From CAIVAT01 sp964473485 (lineage in GTDB: Bacteria; Bacteroidota; Bacteroidia; Bacteroidales; FEN-979): 64,000 bases of DNA. The notes below the pieces were generated by a model that was not told the origin of the DNA, did no database searches, and was given only the letters and a program-made list of their open reading frames with translations. This document shows, in pieces, positions 34,481-44,362 of the stretch. The stretch covers positions 496,001 through 560,000 of the forward strand of contig CAYYPH010000001.1 in assembly GCA_964473485.1 (NCBI GenBank), in the 5' to 3' direction. Every line of letters begins with the position of its first letter. Position 1 is the stretch's first letter. The position numbers and the translations under genes were made by a program.

Positions 34481-37057
34481 ATGGCCAATCCCAGATGGAT
34501 TACAATTGTTACCACAAGAATCTTTCTACCGCAACTTTGGCGGTTTTCGATAGCGGTATTTCCTGGCACCCGTCACCGGAAATTTGCACTGCTTTTATTA
34601 CTAATCTTTCCTGGAATGGCGCCGGTAGTTGCCTCAGCCGGCATACTTGGCGGAACAGTGACCGATGAAAAGAAACAGCCGCTACCCTACGCGGCAGTCT
34701 ACATCGAAGGGACCACCACCGGTACTGCAACGAACCTGAAGGGAGTCTACAGCCTCAGCCTTGAACCTGGCGGTTACCGGGTGGTTTTTCAGTTCATCGG
34801 ATACAAAAAACATGTGGCAACGGTTGTGATTGGTCAGAAGCCGGTCACGCTCGATGTACGTATGGAACCAGAGGAGATCACCCTTTCGGAGGTGATTATC
34901 AATGCTGAAGACCCGGCCTACGGTATTATCCGAAAAACGGTCGCACGCAAGGATCATTATTTGCGGCACATCGGACAATACAAGTGCAAAGTATTCTCCA
35001 AAAGCGTTTTCAGACTGACCGATGCCCCGGAGAAGATCTTTGGGGAGAAGATCCTTGACGGGACCGACACGCTCGGAGGCATCTTCTATCTGTCGGAGGC
35101 CGAATCGGAAATCTCATACCAAATACCCGGCAAAATCCGTGAGGTCATGATTTCATCGAGGGTGAGCGGAAACGACAACGGATTCAGCTTCAATTACTAT
35201 TCATTCTTTATGATGAGCTTCTACAATAACCTGATCCGGCCACCCATTTCGAACCAGCGGGGTTATGTATCACCCCTCTCCGATAACGCCATGATGTATT
35301 ACCGTTATCAGCTTGAAGGTTCATTTGCGGAAGCCGGGCGTACTGTCTTCAAGATCAGGGTAACCCCGAAACGCCCGATGGATCCGGCTTTCAGCGGGTA
35401 CCTTTACATCGTGGACCACGATTACCGGATTCACAGTGTTGACCTGGTCCTGGGCAAGGGAGCCGGCATCAACTTTGTCGATTCACTCCGGATCAATCAA
35501 CAGTACCTGCCTCTTAACGATACCACCTGGATGATCTTTTCACAAAAGATCCGTTTCAATTTTTCCCTTGATTTTTTTGGAAAGAAATTTGTCGGAAATG
35601 GCATCTTCCATTCACAGAACACAGGTTATCAGCTGGATGTCGATTTCCCAAAGGGATATTTCGCAAAGGAATACATCCGGGTAAATCCCGATGCCAACAA
35701 AAAAGACTCAGCCTATTGGAATGCAGCCCGGCCCATACCACTTACCGAAGAGGAGACAAGCAACTATCACAGGAAGGACAGCGTTGAAAAACGGCAGAAT
35801 TCAAAGGAATACCCTGATTCCGCAACCCGGGTACAAAACAAGCCCAGGGTCTCGATCATCTGGTCGGGATACAATTACAGAGACCAGGAAAGGGGAATCA
35901 CCCACTCCATATCTGCACCGTTGTTCGGCATCCAGTTCAACACCATTCAGGGATGGAATTTCGGCCTGAATTATTCCCTGAACGTCGACCTTAAGGAAGG
36001 AAAATACATCCGCATCAATCCCGACTTCCTCTATGGGTTTTCAGATGTCACCTGGCGGGCCGGAATTTCGTCGGTCTGGTACTATAATACCGAACATCTC
36101 GCACGGCTAAGGTTCGAAGGAGGTATCCATTCAATTAAACAGTTCAACAGCCAGGAACCAATCGGACCACTCGTGAACTCGCTGTATAGCATTCTCCTCG
36201 AACAGAATTTTCTTAAGGCTTTCGATAAAACATATATAAAGATCAGTCACCGAAGTGAGATCGCCCGGGGGCTTCACCTTACCGCAACAGCAGAATTCGC
36301 AAGGCGTTCCCCCCTGGTGAATCACTGGAATTCGCCGGTGACCGACATCGGCGGAAGGCGTTTTACCTCAAACGATCCCACCAATCCCGACAATTACGAA
36401 CCGTCGTTCGCCGCACACAATGCGCTGATCGTCACAGCAGGTCTTTCTTACACCTTTGGCGTCAGGTACATGTTCCTGCCCCGAAAATCAGTGATCAGCA
36501 GCCGGTACCCCACCCTGCAGCTTTCGGTAAGCCAGGGAATACCCGATGTGCTCTCCTCCGCAACAAAATTCACATTCATCGAGGGTGGGGTGACACAAAA
36601 CTTCAGGTGTGGCCTTGCCGGTCAACTCCATATGAATGCCCAGGGAGGGATCTTCCTGGACACAAAGCCGGAACATTTCATTGATTACAAGCAGTTCAAT
36701 GGCAACCGAACCATCTTTGCCAACACGCGAACCAGTGCTTACCAGTTGTTGGATTATTATACATACAGCACCCGTGATTACTATGGAAGTCTTCACCTGG
36801 AACAATATTTCAATGGCTGGATATTTCATAAGATTCCTTTGCTGAAGAAAACCAAATTAAGGGAAATCGTCGGTCTTCATTACCTTACCAATGACCTTGT
36901 TTCCAACTATTGGGAGGCCAGCTTCGGCATCGATAATATTTTCAAGACTATCCGCATCGATTACGTGCTGGGATTCGAAGGTGGAACACTCATGCGGAAT
37001 GGCATCGTTCTGCGTATTCCTTTTGTCAACAAAGGCGGGATCGGGATTGAGTTCTAA
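34481..37057 (+). CDS. DUF5686/carboxypeptidase-regulatory-like outer-membrane protein
   Basis: 858 aa from the ATG at 34481. The frame is open to a GTG at 34418, and both starts leave an unusually long segment before the hydrophobic signal core (FALLLLLIFPGMAPVVASAG, about 35-54), so the start is uncertain. Residues about 55-140 are a CarboxypepD_reg-like beta-sandwich (GGTVTDEKKQPLPYAAVYIEG ... FQFIGYKKHVATVVIG). The rest is the DUF5686 region, with a middle domain and a C-terminal barrel of about 400 residues ending in alternating strands (GIVLRIPFVNKGGIGIEF). Such proteins are outer-membrane proteins of Bacteroidota with unproven roles. A terminator-like hairpin follows at 37165. Confidence 0.85.
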   Translation: MANPRWITIVTTRIFLPQLWRFSIAVFPGTRHRKFALLLLLIFPGMAPVVASAGILGGTVTDEKKQPLPYAAVYIEGTTTGTATNLKGVYSLSLEPGGYRVVFQFIGYKKHVATVVIGQKPVTLDVRMEPEEITLSEVIINAEDPAYGIIRKTVARKDHYLRHIGQYKCKVFSKSVFRLTDAPEKIFGEKILDGTDTLGGIFYLSEAESEISYQIPGKIREVMISSRVSGNDNGFSFNYYSFFMMSFYNNLIRPPISNQRGYVSPLSDNAMMYYRYQLEGSFAEAGRTVFKIRVTPKRPMDPAFSGYLYIVDHDYRIHSVDLVLGKGAGINFVDSLRINQQYLPLNDTTWMIFSQKIRFNFSLDFFGKKFVGNGIFHSQNTGYQLDVDFPKGYFAKEYIRVNPDANKKDSAYWNAARPIPLTEEETSNYHRKDSVEKRQNSKEYPDSATRVQNKPRVSIIWSGYNYRDQERGITHSISAPLFGIQFNTIQGWNFGLNYSLNVDLKEGKYIRINPDFLYGFSDVTWRAGISSVWYYNTEHLARLRFEGGIHSIKQFNSQEPIGPLVNSLYSILLEQNFLKAFDKTYIKISHRSEIARGLHLTATAEFARRSPLVNHWNSPVTDIGGRRFTSNDPTNPDNYEPSFAAHNALIVTAGLSYTFGVRYMFLPRKSVISSRYPTLQLSVSQGIPDVLSSATKFTFIEGGVTQNFRCGLAGQLHMNAQGGIFLDTKPEHFIDYKQFNGNRTIFANTRTSAYQLLDYYTYSTRDYYGSLHLEQYFNGWIFHKIPLLKKTKLREIVGLHYLTNDLVSNYWEASFGIDNIFKTIRIDYVLGFEGGTLMRNGIVLRIPFVNKGGIGIEF

Positions 37058-37164
37058 GGATATTCAGATCAACTTCTTGTCAGTTTTTGAAAATAATCCA
37101 TTACGAAAGTGAATAACCCCTTCCTGGTTTAAAACCAAAGAAAATTTCTCCGGCTGAAAAGTAG

Positions 37165-37196
37165 AAAGCCCCGGTTTGTTTGTCTCCGGGGCTTTT
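37165..37196. terminator. Bidirectional terminator hairpin
   Basis: AAAGCCCCGG at 37165-37174 pairs with CCGGGGCTTT at 37186-37195 (10-bp stem, 11-nt loop). Read on the plus strand it ends in CTTTT and can stop transcription from the DUF5686 gene. Read on the minus strand it lies 28 bp after the tRNA gene. Confidence 0.7.
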
Positions 37197-37223
37197 CAGT
37201 GCAAGTAGGTGAAAAAGTGTGCG

Positions 37224-37296
37224 AGCGGAAAACGGGATTCGAACCCGCGACCCTCAGCTTGGGAAGCTGATGCTCTACCGACTGAGCTACTTCCGC
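37224..37296 (-). tRNA. tRNA-Gly (anticodon CCC)
   Basis: 73 nt with a full cloverleaf. Acceptor GCGGAAG pairs with TTTCCGC (last pair G-T). D-arm GCTC/GAGC. Anticodon stem TCAGC/GCTGA around the loop TTCCCAA gives anticodon CCC, reading GGG. T-arm GCGGG-TTCGAAT-CCCGT. Discriminator base is T, and CCA is not encoded. Confidence 0.95.
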
Positions 37297-37346
37297 GAAT
37301 TGGGTGTGTGTGTGGGGGGGGGTGTGAAATGAATGATTTGGTGATG

Positions 37347-37354
37347 CAAATTTA
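37347..37354 (-). promoter_or_regulatory. Predicted -7 element of tRNA-Gly
   Basis: Minus strand TAAATTTG, a full TAnnTTTG match, 50 bp before the mature 5' end of the tRNA. No good -33 element. The tRNA could also be read from the aldehyde dehydrogenase gene upstream on the same strand. Confidence 0.4.
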
Positions 37355-37371
37355 GAAAAAAATCTTTGTTA

Positions 37372-38804
37372 TTAATGAAACTGACACTTTTCTTCGATCT
37401 CTCCGATACTCAAGGTGGTATCACAGCAAAATGCATCTCCACGCTGGTGTTCGGCGCAAAAGCTGATCTTCCGGTAAGCGATCCGCTGGATGTTCAGAAG
37501 GTGGCGCACCGAGATGTTGTCGGTCGTAAAATTCTTTCCGCCCGATCCGCAGGCCAGGGTCATGGAGGGAGTGAGAGCGTTATAGAGCCCGCCCAATGCT
37601 CCTTGCGACGAAGGGGTGTTAACCACAATCCTGCCCGCGTTCAGCGCATGTGCAAAGTACCTTATTTTCTCGTCGTCGTTTGAAAAAATACTTACGGTAT
37701 GCCCCAAACCGCCAAGCGAATTGATCCTGCGGCACATCGCAATTCCATCCTCAAAATTCTCCACTTCGTAAAAGGCAAGGATGGGGGCCAGTATCTCCAG
37801 CGAAAGCGGCCATTCGATACCGACCTGGTCGGGCTTCATTTCGGCTATCAGCAACTCAGTCCCATCCGGAATCTGGATCCCGGCGAGTGTTGCAATTTCG
37901 CGGGCCGGTTTGCCGATCACTTCCGGGTTCATCGATCGCTGGGCAACATTGATGGCAATATTTCCCACTTTCGCGATCTGCTCTCCCGTGAGGAAATACC
38001 CTCCCCTTTTGATAAACTCCCCGCGAACCTGCTGTGCATTGTAACGCGAAACAACCACAGCCTGTTCACTGGCGCAAATAGTACCATTGTCAAACAATTT
38101 TGATAGCAGTATCTGCTCCACGGCAAAGGACACATCGGCGCTTTTCCCAATGTACACAGGCACATTGCCCGGACCAACCCCGATGGCCGGGTTGCCTGAT
38201 GAATATGCAGCCCTCACCAGGCTTACCGAACCCGTGGCAAGCACCATGGCTGTTTTCCGGTGACTCATGAAGGCCATAACCTGGTCGCGTGAAGCCCTTG
38301 GTATCCATTGAATGCAATGTTCGGGTGCGCCGGCCTCCAAAGCCGCTTCATAGCAAATGCGGGCGGCTTCAACGGTGCACTTCCGTGCGGCTCCGTGCGG
38401 ATAGATCATCACAGGGTTGCGCGATTTCATCGCGATCAGTATCTTAAAAAGCGCCGTGGAGGTCGGATTGGTAACTGGCGTCACTGCAAAAAGCGGTCCC
38501 ATTGGCTTTGCAATCTCGATGATGCTGCCTTCACGGTCCTCAGAAATGATGCCTGCCGACTGTTGATGCCGTATGTCGCGGTATACAAACCGGGTGGCTA
38601 TGATGTTCTTGATGATCTTGTCGCGCAGGTTTCCGATGCCGGTTTCCTCATAAGCCATAGCGGCAAGCTGAACTCTTGCTGCAAAGGCTGCATGATATAC
38701 TGCCTCTACAATCCGATCGGTCTGCTCCTGCGAAAATTCAGCAAACATACCGGCCGCCACAATGGCCCTTTGTATGATCGTTTCAACAAACGGATCGTCT
38801 TGCA

Positions 38805-38805
<1 letters not shown>
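37372..38805 (-). CDS. Acylating aldehyde dehydrogenase (CoA-dependent, AdhE N-half type)
   Basis: 477 aa. It matches the aldehyde dehydrogenase half of bifunctional AdhE and stand-alone EutE/MhpF-type enzymes: AVTPVTNPTSTALFKILIA, GPGNVPVYI, and catalytic C244 in FDNGTICASEQAVVV, plus the late GLGHTVSIFS and LTPSMTLACGSGGKN. It interconverts acetyl-CoA and acetaldehyde with NAD(H). The iron alcohol dehydrogenase half of AdhE is absent. After the usual family end (SVRHLLNIQRIA) there is an extra tail of about 33 residues with four cysteines (FCAEHQ, FCCDT, EEKCQFH), which is unusual. A 64-bp tetranucleotide repeat touches its start codon. Confidence 0.88.
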
Positions 38806-38868
<63 letters not shown>

Positions 38869-38880
38869 TCAACTAAAACT

Positions 38881-38950
38881 ATTCGCTATTCGCTAATCCC
38901 TATTCGCTAATCCCTATTCGCTATTCGCTATTCGCTATTCGCTAATCCCC
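38881..38950 (-). repeat. Heptamer array (AGCGAAT/AGGGATT units) covering the ABC-F stop codon
   Basis: Ten 7-bp units on the plus strand: ATTCGCT seven times, AATCCCT twice, AATCCCC once. The array covers the last four codons and the TAG stop of the ABC-F gene (38937-38935) and runs on for eight units downstream. On the minus strand every junction reads TAG, so TAG recurs every 7 bp and falls in all three frames. Confidence 0.9.
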
Positions 38951-40815
38951 CTTTCACTTAACTCGAGCCAGCGATCGGTTTTCGTTTCTACCTCGGTCAG
39001 GATATCTGAAAAACGTTGGGTGATGACCGGCAGATCAGCAGGTGCAACATTCCCGTCAGAAAGCGATCGTTCAATGGCCAACTTTTCTGCCTCCAATGCC
39101 GCAATCTCCTTTTCCAGCGTCTCGAGTTCGCGCTTCTCCCTGAAGGTCAGCTTTGCAGGATCACGCACTACCTGAACAGGGTCAGCAACCTGCTTTGAAG
39201 CAATATACCTGCGTTGTAACTGCTCCTTCCGCTTCCGGTCATCGCACCATTGCCAGTACTGTGAATAATTACCGGGAAAATCGCGGACTTTCCCATCCCC
39301 TTCGAATACAAACATATGATCGACGATCTTATCGAGGAAAAACCGGTCGTGCGTAACCACCACGATACACCCGTCAAAGGATGCCAGATACTCTTCCAGC
39401 ACATTGAGTGTGATAATATCCAGGTCGTTGGTGGGCTCGTCGAGAATCAGGAAATTAGGGCTCTGCATCAACACCGTCACGAGATACAAACGTCGTTTCT
39501 CGCCCCCGCTCAGCTTATAAACAGGCTGATAATGCGAGTGATATGGAAACATGAAGTAGTTCAGGAAAGCAGCGGCAGAGATGGTGTCGCCGTTACCCAG
39601 TTTCACCACCTCGGCAATCTCTTTGACGACATCGATTACCCGCGTTTGTTCGTTGAATACCAGGCCTTCCTGTTTGTAATATCCGAAGGCCACTGTCTCA
39701 CCGGTCTGTATATGTCCTTTCGAAGGCCTTAACTTCCCGGTGATGATATCAAGGAAGGTCGACTTGCCCGAACCATTCCTGCCGATAATCCCTACCTTCT
39801 CGTTTCGTTTGAAAACATGGGTGAAACCTTTCAGCATCGGTGTTTCACCCCAGCTGAACGAAACGTCGTGGATCTCGAGGATCTTGCGCCCCATTCTCGC
39901 CCCGGCGATGTTGATGTTCATCCTTTCCTCGTGAATCTTCACCGAAGCGGTCTCCTTCAGATCGTAGAAGGAGTCGATCCTTGCTTTGGCCTTCGTGGTT
40001 CTTGCCTTGGGCATCCTGCGCATCCATTCCTGTTCTGTCCTCAGGAGATTCCGTGCCCGTTCTGTCTCCTTGTTCTGTATGTGAAATCTTTCAGCTTGTT
40101 TTTCAAGGAAATATTCATAATTTCCCCGGTACCTGAAAACGGCTGCGTTCTCCATCTCGATGATCTCATCACACACCCGGTCAAGGAAATAGCGGTCGTG
40201 GGTAACCATCAGCAGCGTCAACGCCGATTTCGACAAATACTCCTCGAGCCATTCGATCATCTCAACATCGAGGTGATTGGTTGGCTCATCAAGTATCAGA
40301 AAAGCCGGTTCAGTGATAAGCACTTTAGCCAGGGCTACCCGTTTTCGCTGTCCGCCCGACAATTCACCGATCCGCTTATCCAGATCGGGCATTTTCAGTT
40401 GTGTCAGGATCTGCCTTACCCTTGTCTCGTACTCCCACCCCTGCAGCGCATCCATCCGGGCAGTAGCGGTTTCGATTGCATCGCGATTGGCGCCGGCAAT
40501 AACATGTTCATATTCAAGGATCGCCTGCTGCACCTCGTTCGTATGCGAATACACCTCCTCAAAAACCGTGTTCGCTTCGGTTAAATCAGGTTCCTGCTTC
40601 AGATAACCGAAGGATGTTCCGGTAAAAAGCGAAACGGTTCCCGCATCGCATGGTTCCAGACCGGCAATGATGTTCAGCAGGCTTGTCTTCCCCGCTCCGT
40701 TGCGGGCAATCAGCGCGATCTTCTGCGACTGGCTGATCACAAAAGAGATATTCTCGAAAAGGTTCTTTTCTCCGTATGACCGGGCCAACTTGTCAACCTG
40801 CAGAATCGTCGTCAT
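38935..40815 (-). CDS. ABC-F family ATPase (Uup/YdiF type)
   Basis: 626 aa with two ATP-binding domains in one chain and no membrane part. Walker A motifs: ARNGAGKTSLL (about 37) and GRNGSGKSTFL (about 350). Signature motifs: LSGGQRKRVALAKVL and LSGGEKRRLYLVTVL. Walker B: LILDEPTNHLDVE and LILDEPTNDLDII. The inter-domain linker (about 240-320) is basic and helical, as needed for ribosome binding. A C-terminal coiled coil (LETLEKEIAALEAEKLAIE, about 555-626) is the Uup-type tail. ABC-F proteins act on the ribosome or on DNA integrity, not transport. The final residues ISE and the stop are encoded by heptamer repeats, so the C-terminus may have been shaped by repeat growth. Confidence 0.92.
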   Translation of the reverse strand: MTTILQVDKLARSYGEKNLFENISFVISQSQKIALIARNGAGKTSLLNIIAGLEPCDAGTVSLFTGTSFGYLKQEPDLTEANTVFEEVYSHTNEVQQAILEYEHVIAGANRDAIETATARMDALQGWEYETRVRQILTQLKMPDLDKRIGELSGGQRKRVALAKVLITEPAFLILDEPTNHLDVEMIEWLEEYLSKSALTLLMVTHDRYFLDRVCDEIIEMENAAVFRYRGNYEYFLEKQAERFHIQNKETERARNLLRTEQEWMRRMPKARTTKAKARIDSFYDLKETASVKIHEERMNINIAGARMGRKILEIHDVSFSWGETPMLKGFTHVFKRNEKVGIIGRNGSGKSTFLDIITGKLRPSKGHIQTGETVAFGYYKQEGLVFNEQTRVIDVVKEIAEVVKLGNGDTISAAAFLNYFMFPYHSHYQPVYKLSGGEKRRLYLVTVLMQSPNFLILDEPTNDLDIITLNVLEEYLASFDGCIVVVTHDRFFLDKIVDHMFVFEGDGKVRDFPGNYSQYWQWCDDRKRKEQLQRRYIASKQVADPVQVVRDPAKLTFREKRELETLEKEIAALEAEKLAIERSLSDGNVAPADLPVITQRFSDILTEVETKTDRWLELSERGISE

Positions 40816-40945
40816 GGTGTTTAAAATGGGGGTAAAAGTACTTAAAAATCATATGCGGCTCCTGCTACCGTCCTGAATCCCGCCATTCAGCTTTGGCGAT
40901 AGCTCTGGTTTGAACATTTTTTTTACCTTTACGACAAATTTTAGT

Positions 40946-41509
40946 ATGCTGGATCACCGGTATTTTGTCATTTCTGCTTTTATCGTTTTAACGGTTTCAT
41001 TATACCTGGCCGGCCGCAAGGTAAGAAAAGCCGGCATTTCAGTGAGGGGTACCCCTTCCATAGACCCGGTGTTTTTTTATTCCGGCAAACTTTTCCTTTT
41101 TGTTTCATTGGCTTTGTTTGCCGCCAAAGCAATTGTGCCCAATATCGGGTATATCAGCGTCCCTTCCGTGTTAGCCTGGTCTGCAACCGCCATCTTATGG
41201 TTATCGACCCTCTGGATTGTAACAGCCCTTCACCAAATGGGAACCTCATTGATCATAGGGCTTCCGGTTACAGAAACAAGTCTTAAAACCAAGGGGTTAT
41301 TTTCGATTAGCAGGAATCCGCTATATACCGGCATTCATTTCATTGCCATTGCCTCCTGTCTCTATTTTCCCGACCTGATCAATATAACTTTCACCATCTA
41401 CGGGATCGTGGTTCATCATTATATCATCAGGGGAGAAGAAAAATTTCTTCAGATGCGTTTTGGTGAGCACTGGGAAAATTACCGTAAAAAAGTGAGAAGA
41501 TATTTATAA
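40946..41509 (+). CDS. Integral-membrane methyltransferase, ICMT/PEMT-like
   Basis: 187 aa from the ATG at 40946; a TTG at 40910 is the alternative. About five membrane helices. The C-terminal half carries the family motif GLFSISRNPLYTGIHFIAIA, then VVHHYIIRGEEKFLQMRFGEHWENYRKKVRRYL, where E and R residues bind S-adenosylmethionine in isoprenylcysteine carboxyl methyltransferases. Bacterial members methylate lipids or unknown substrates; the substrate cannot be named. The hybrid kinase gene begins 23 bp downstream on the same strand. Confidence 0.8.
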   Translation: MLDHRYFVISAFIVLTVSLYLAGRKVRKAGISVRGTPSIDPVFFYSGKLFLFVSLALFAAKAIVPNIGYISVPSVLAWSATAILWLSTLWIVTALHQMGTSLIIGLPVTETSLKTKGLFSISRNPLYTGIHFIAIASCLYFPDLINITFTIYGIVVHHYIIRGEEKFLQMRFGEHWENYRKKVRRYL

Positions 41510-41532
41510 AAGAGGCTAAAAAATCAATCCTC

Positions 41533-44319
41533 ATGAACCTCAAAAAGGAAACATTAAATGAATTAAGTTCGGTGCTCAATGCCCTTCCCTTCGGCGTGAT
41601 CGTGGTGGATCAGGAACGGCGGATCGTATTCATCAACAAAAGCGGCCTGCAGATAACCGGACACCCGAAATCAGAAGATGTGCTTGGCACCCATATTCAG
41701 GATCATATCAGCCAGCAGGAACGGGAAGCCGGGGTCACTGAAATGCATGAAAAGCCGGAAGAAAGGAATGAAAGGTTAATCCTTCACAAAACGGGAGTCT
41801 CAATCCCGGTTTTGAGGTACGCAAGTCAGATCGTGCTCGAAGACAACCCATTCACCATTATCTCGTTCGTTGATATAACAGAACGGAAAAAACGGATCGT
41901 TGAGTTGATGGAGAGTAAAAGGCGCTTTTCAACGTTGCTCGACAACCTTCCCGGAATGGTCTACAGTTGCCGTAATGACCAGCAATGGACCATGGAGTTC
42001 ATGAGCGATGGTTGTTTGGAACTGACCGGTTATTCTCCCGACGATTTTATTGAAAACAAGCTGCTGGCATACAACGACATCATCCATGAGGATGACCGGG
42101 CACGCATCTGGGATGAGGTCCAGAAAGGTCTTGAAACGCGTGCACCGTATACCCTCATGTATCGGATCACAACAGCAACAAAAAAGATTCGCTGGGTTTG
42201 GGAAAAGGCTAAAGGGATATTCGGACCCGGTGGTGAATTCCTGCGCATCGAAGGTTTCATTTCGGATATCACAGAGCAGAAACAAGCTGAAGTGATTCAG
42301 AAGGTACTGTTTGAAATTTCAACGGCATCCTTTACCGCCACCAATATCGACGAGCTTTTCAGATCGATACACAGAAGTCTGGCCCAGATTCTTGATGTGG
42401 AGAACTTTTACATCGCCATGTACGATAAAAAGTCTCATACCATTTCGTTGCCCTACCAGGTTGATGCCAAAGACAGTTTCCCGGTTTTTCCGGCCGGGAA
42501 AACCATGACCGGCTATGTGATCCAGAGTAGAATGCCCCTGCTCGCCACCCAGCAGATCATCGAGGAACTGGCCCGCACGGGACAGATTGAAATTGTTGGC
42601 ACCCCTTCAAAGGTTTGGCTGGGTGTGCCGCTGATCGTTTCCGATGAGGTGATAGGGGTCATTGCAGTACAAAGTTATACCGATCGCGATCAGTATACCA
42701 TCCGCGACCTTGAATTGCTGAAATTCGTCGCCGACCAGATCGCGATATCCGTTTCAAGGAAAACCATTGAAGATTCACTCCAGCAGGAGAAGTCCTATCT
42801 CGACCAGCTCTTCGAGGGTAGTCCTGAAGCCATCATCATGCTGGATGCCGAAGAAAGGATAATCAAGGTTAACAGCGAGTTTACCCGACTGTTCGGCTAC
42901 CATCAGTCAGAAATTATCGGGGTTTTGGTGGATTCACTTATTGCGGATCCCCAAAACCCTGACGAGGCGAAAAAAATCACCAGAGACTTGCTGAACGGGG
43001 TGCTCACCGAGTGTGAAACACGCAGAAAGCATAAGGACGGGCACATGATCGATGTATCGATCCTGGTGACCCCCATCGTTGTCAATGGCTCCATCGTTGG
43101 CGGTTACGGTATATACCGCGATATTTCCGACCGCAAGAACATTGAAAAGAACCTGATTGCGGCCAAGGAGAAAGCGGAGGAATCAGACCGCCTCAAATCG
43201 GCCTTCCTTTCCAATATGTCGCATGAGATCAGGACACCGATGAATGCCATTCTGGGTTTCTCAACCCTGTTGTCGGATCCGGGTATTGGTGAAGATGAAA
43301 GGGCCGAATTCATAAGGATCATCAAGGACCGTGGTACCGACCTGATGCGGATCATCGATGACATCATCGATGTGGCCAAGATTGAATCGGGACAGGTCAG
43401 GATTGAGATCAAAGAGTGCCAGATCAATCAATTGCTCACCAACCTCTCCGTTACGCTGAACGAGGTCAAGCGTAAGACAAACAAGACCCATGTTATCCTG
43501 AACTGTCTGCCGGGTCATTCCGACAGGGATTTTACAATCCTGACCGATGGGAACAGGCTACGGCAGGTGCTTACCAACCTGATCGAAAACGCCTTGAAAT
43601 TCACCGACCAGGGATTCGTCGAGTTCGGATACCAACTGAAGAATCTGGACGAATCCTCGTTCATTGAATTTTTTGTCAGGGATACCGGGATCGGTATTCC
43701 CGAAGAGATGCACGGGGTGATCTTCGAACGTTTCAGGCAGGTCGACGACACCAGCACACGAAAATACGGCGGCACGGGTCTCGGACTTACCATCTCCAAG
43801 AACCTTATCCGACTGCTCGGGGGCGACATCCGGCTCGAATCAGAACGTGGAAAAGGAACCCACTTCTTCGTCACCCTCCCGCTGCAACTCCCGCCGAAAC
43901 CGGTTGCCGACAAAGGAACCCCGAAGCCCGCAGCTGCAGCCCCGAACAATTGGACAGGCAAAAAGTTCCTGATCGCCGAAGATGAGGAGTCAAATTACTT
44001 CCTGATGGAGAGAATGTTACGGAAAACGGGAGCTGAACTGAGCTGGGTAAAGAATGGACAGGAAGCCATTGAACTTTGCACCCGTCAGGATTTCGACCTC
44101 ATCCTGATGGACATTCGTATGCCGGTCCTCGACGGTTACGAAGCCACGGTGGAGATCAAGAAGAACAAACCAGGAATCCCCATTATTGCACAAACCGCCT
44201 ATGCACTGAAAGGAGAACGTGAACGAAGCCTGGCAGCCGGATGCGACGGATATATCGCCAAACCGATTGATTCGCGCGAATTGTTTGCCATCCTTGACAA
44301 ATTTCTTAATGCTGAATAA
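41533..44319 (+). CDS. Soluble hybrid histidine kinase, PAS-PAS-GAF-PAS-HisKA-HATPase-REC
   Basis: 928 aa with no membrane segment. Domains: PAS about 8-118 (LNALPFGVIVVDQERRIVF), PAS_3 about 130-252 (ending RIEGFISDITEQKQAE), GAF about 270-415 (LDVENFYIAMYDKK, WLGVPLIVSDEVIGVIAVQ), PAS about 420-545 (LFEGSPEAIIMLDAEERII), HisKA with H564 (LSNMSHEIRTPMNAILGF), HATPase (NLIENALKFTDQG, DTGIGIPEE, GTGLGLTISKN) and receiver about 812-928 with D860 (LILMDIRMPVLDGYEA). It senses a cytoplasmic signal, perhaps redox or small molecules; ligands cannot be told from sequence. There is no linked output regulator. Confidence 0.94.
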   Translation: MNLKKETLNELSSVLNALPFGVIVVDQERRIVFINKSGLQITGHPKSEDVLGTHIQDHISQQEREAGVTEMHEKPEERNERLILHKTGVSIPVLRYASQIVLEDNPFTIISFVDITERKKRIVELMESKRRFSTLLDNLPGMVYSCRNDQQWTMEFMSDGCLELTGYSPDDFIENKLLAYNDIIHEDDRARIWDEVQKGLETRAPYTLMYRITTATKKIRWVWEKAKGIFGPGGEFLRIEGFISDITEQKQAEVIQKVLFEISTASFTATNIDELFRSIHRSLAQILDVENFYIAMYDKKSHTISLPYQVDAKDSFPVFPAGKTMTGYVIQSRMPLLATQQIIEELARTGQIEIVGTPSKVWLGVPLIVSDEVIGVIAVQSYTDRDQYTIRDLELLKFVADQIAISVSRKTIEDSLQQEKSYLDQLFEGSPEAIIMLDAEERIIKVNSEFTRLFGYHQSEIIGVLVDSLIADPQNPDEAKKITRDLLNGVLTECETRRKHKDGHMIDVSILVTPIVVNGSIVGGYGIYRDISDRKNIEKNLIAAKEKAEESDRLKSAFLSNMSHEIRTPMNAILGFSTLLSDPGIGEDERAEFIRIIKDRGTDLMRIIDDIIDVAKIESGQVRIEIKECQINQLLTNLSVTLNEVKRKTNKTHVILNCLPGHSDRDFTILTDGNRLRQVLTNLIENALKFTDQGFVEFGYQLKNLDESSFIEFFVRDTGIGIPEEMHGVIFERFRQVDDTSTRKYGGTGLGLTISKNLIRLLGGDIRLESERGKGTHFFVTLPLQLPPKPVADKGTPKPAAAAPNNWTGKKFLIAEDEESNYFLMERMLRKTGAELSWVKNGQEAIELCTRQDFDLILMDIRMPVLDGYEATVEIKKNKPGIPIIAQTAYALKGERERSLAAGCDGYIAKPIDSRELFAILDKFLNAE

Positions 44320-44362
44320 TTCAGCAGGAATAAACCGAATCACCTGTAAATCATCAAAGCAT

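Noticed and set aside
37297..37340. G/T-rich tract next to the tRNA (runs of TG and G)
   Set aside because: It is short and not tied to any gene end or recognisable structure; it may be a simple low-complexity spacer.
39817..40584. A 255-codon plus-strand open frame inside the ABC-F gene
   Set aside because: Both ATPase domains of the ABC-F protein are intact on the other strand, and the antisense product has no known motif.
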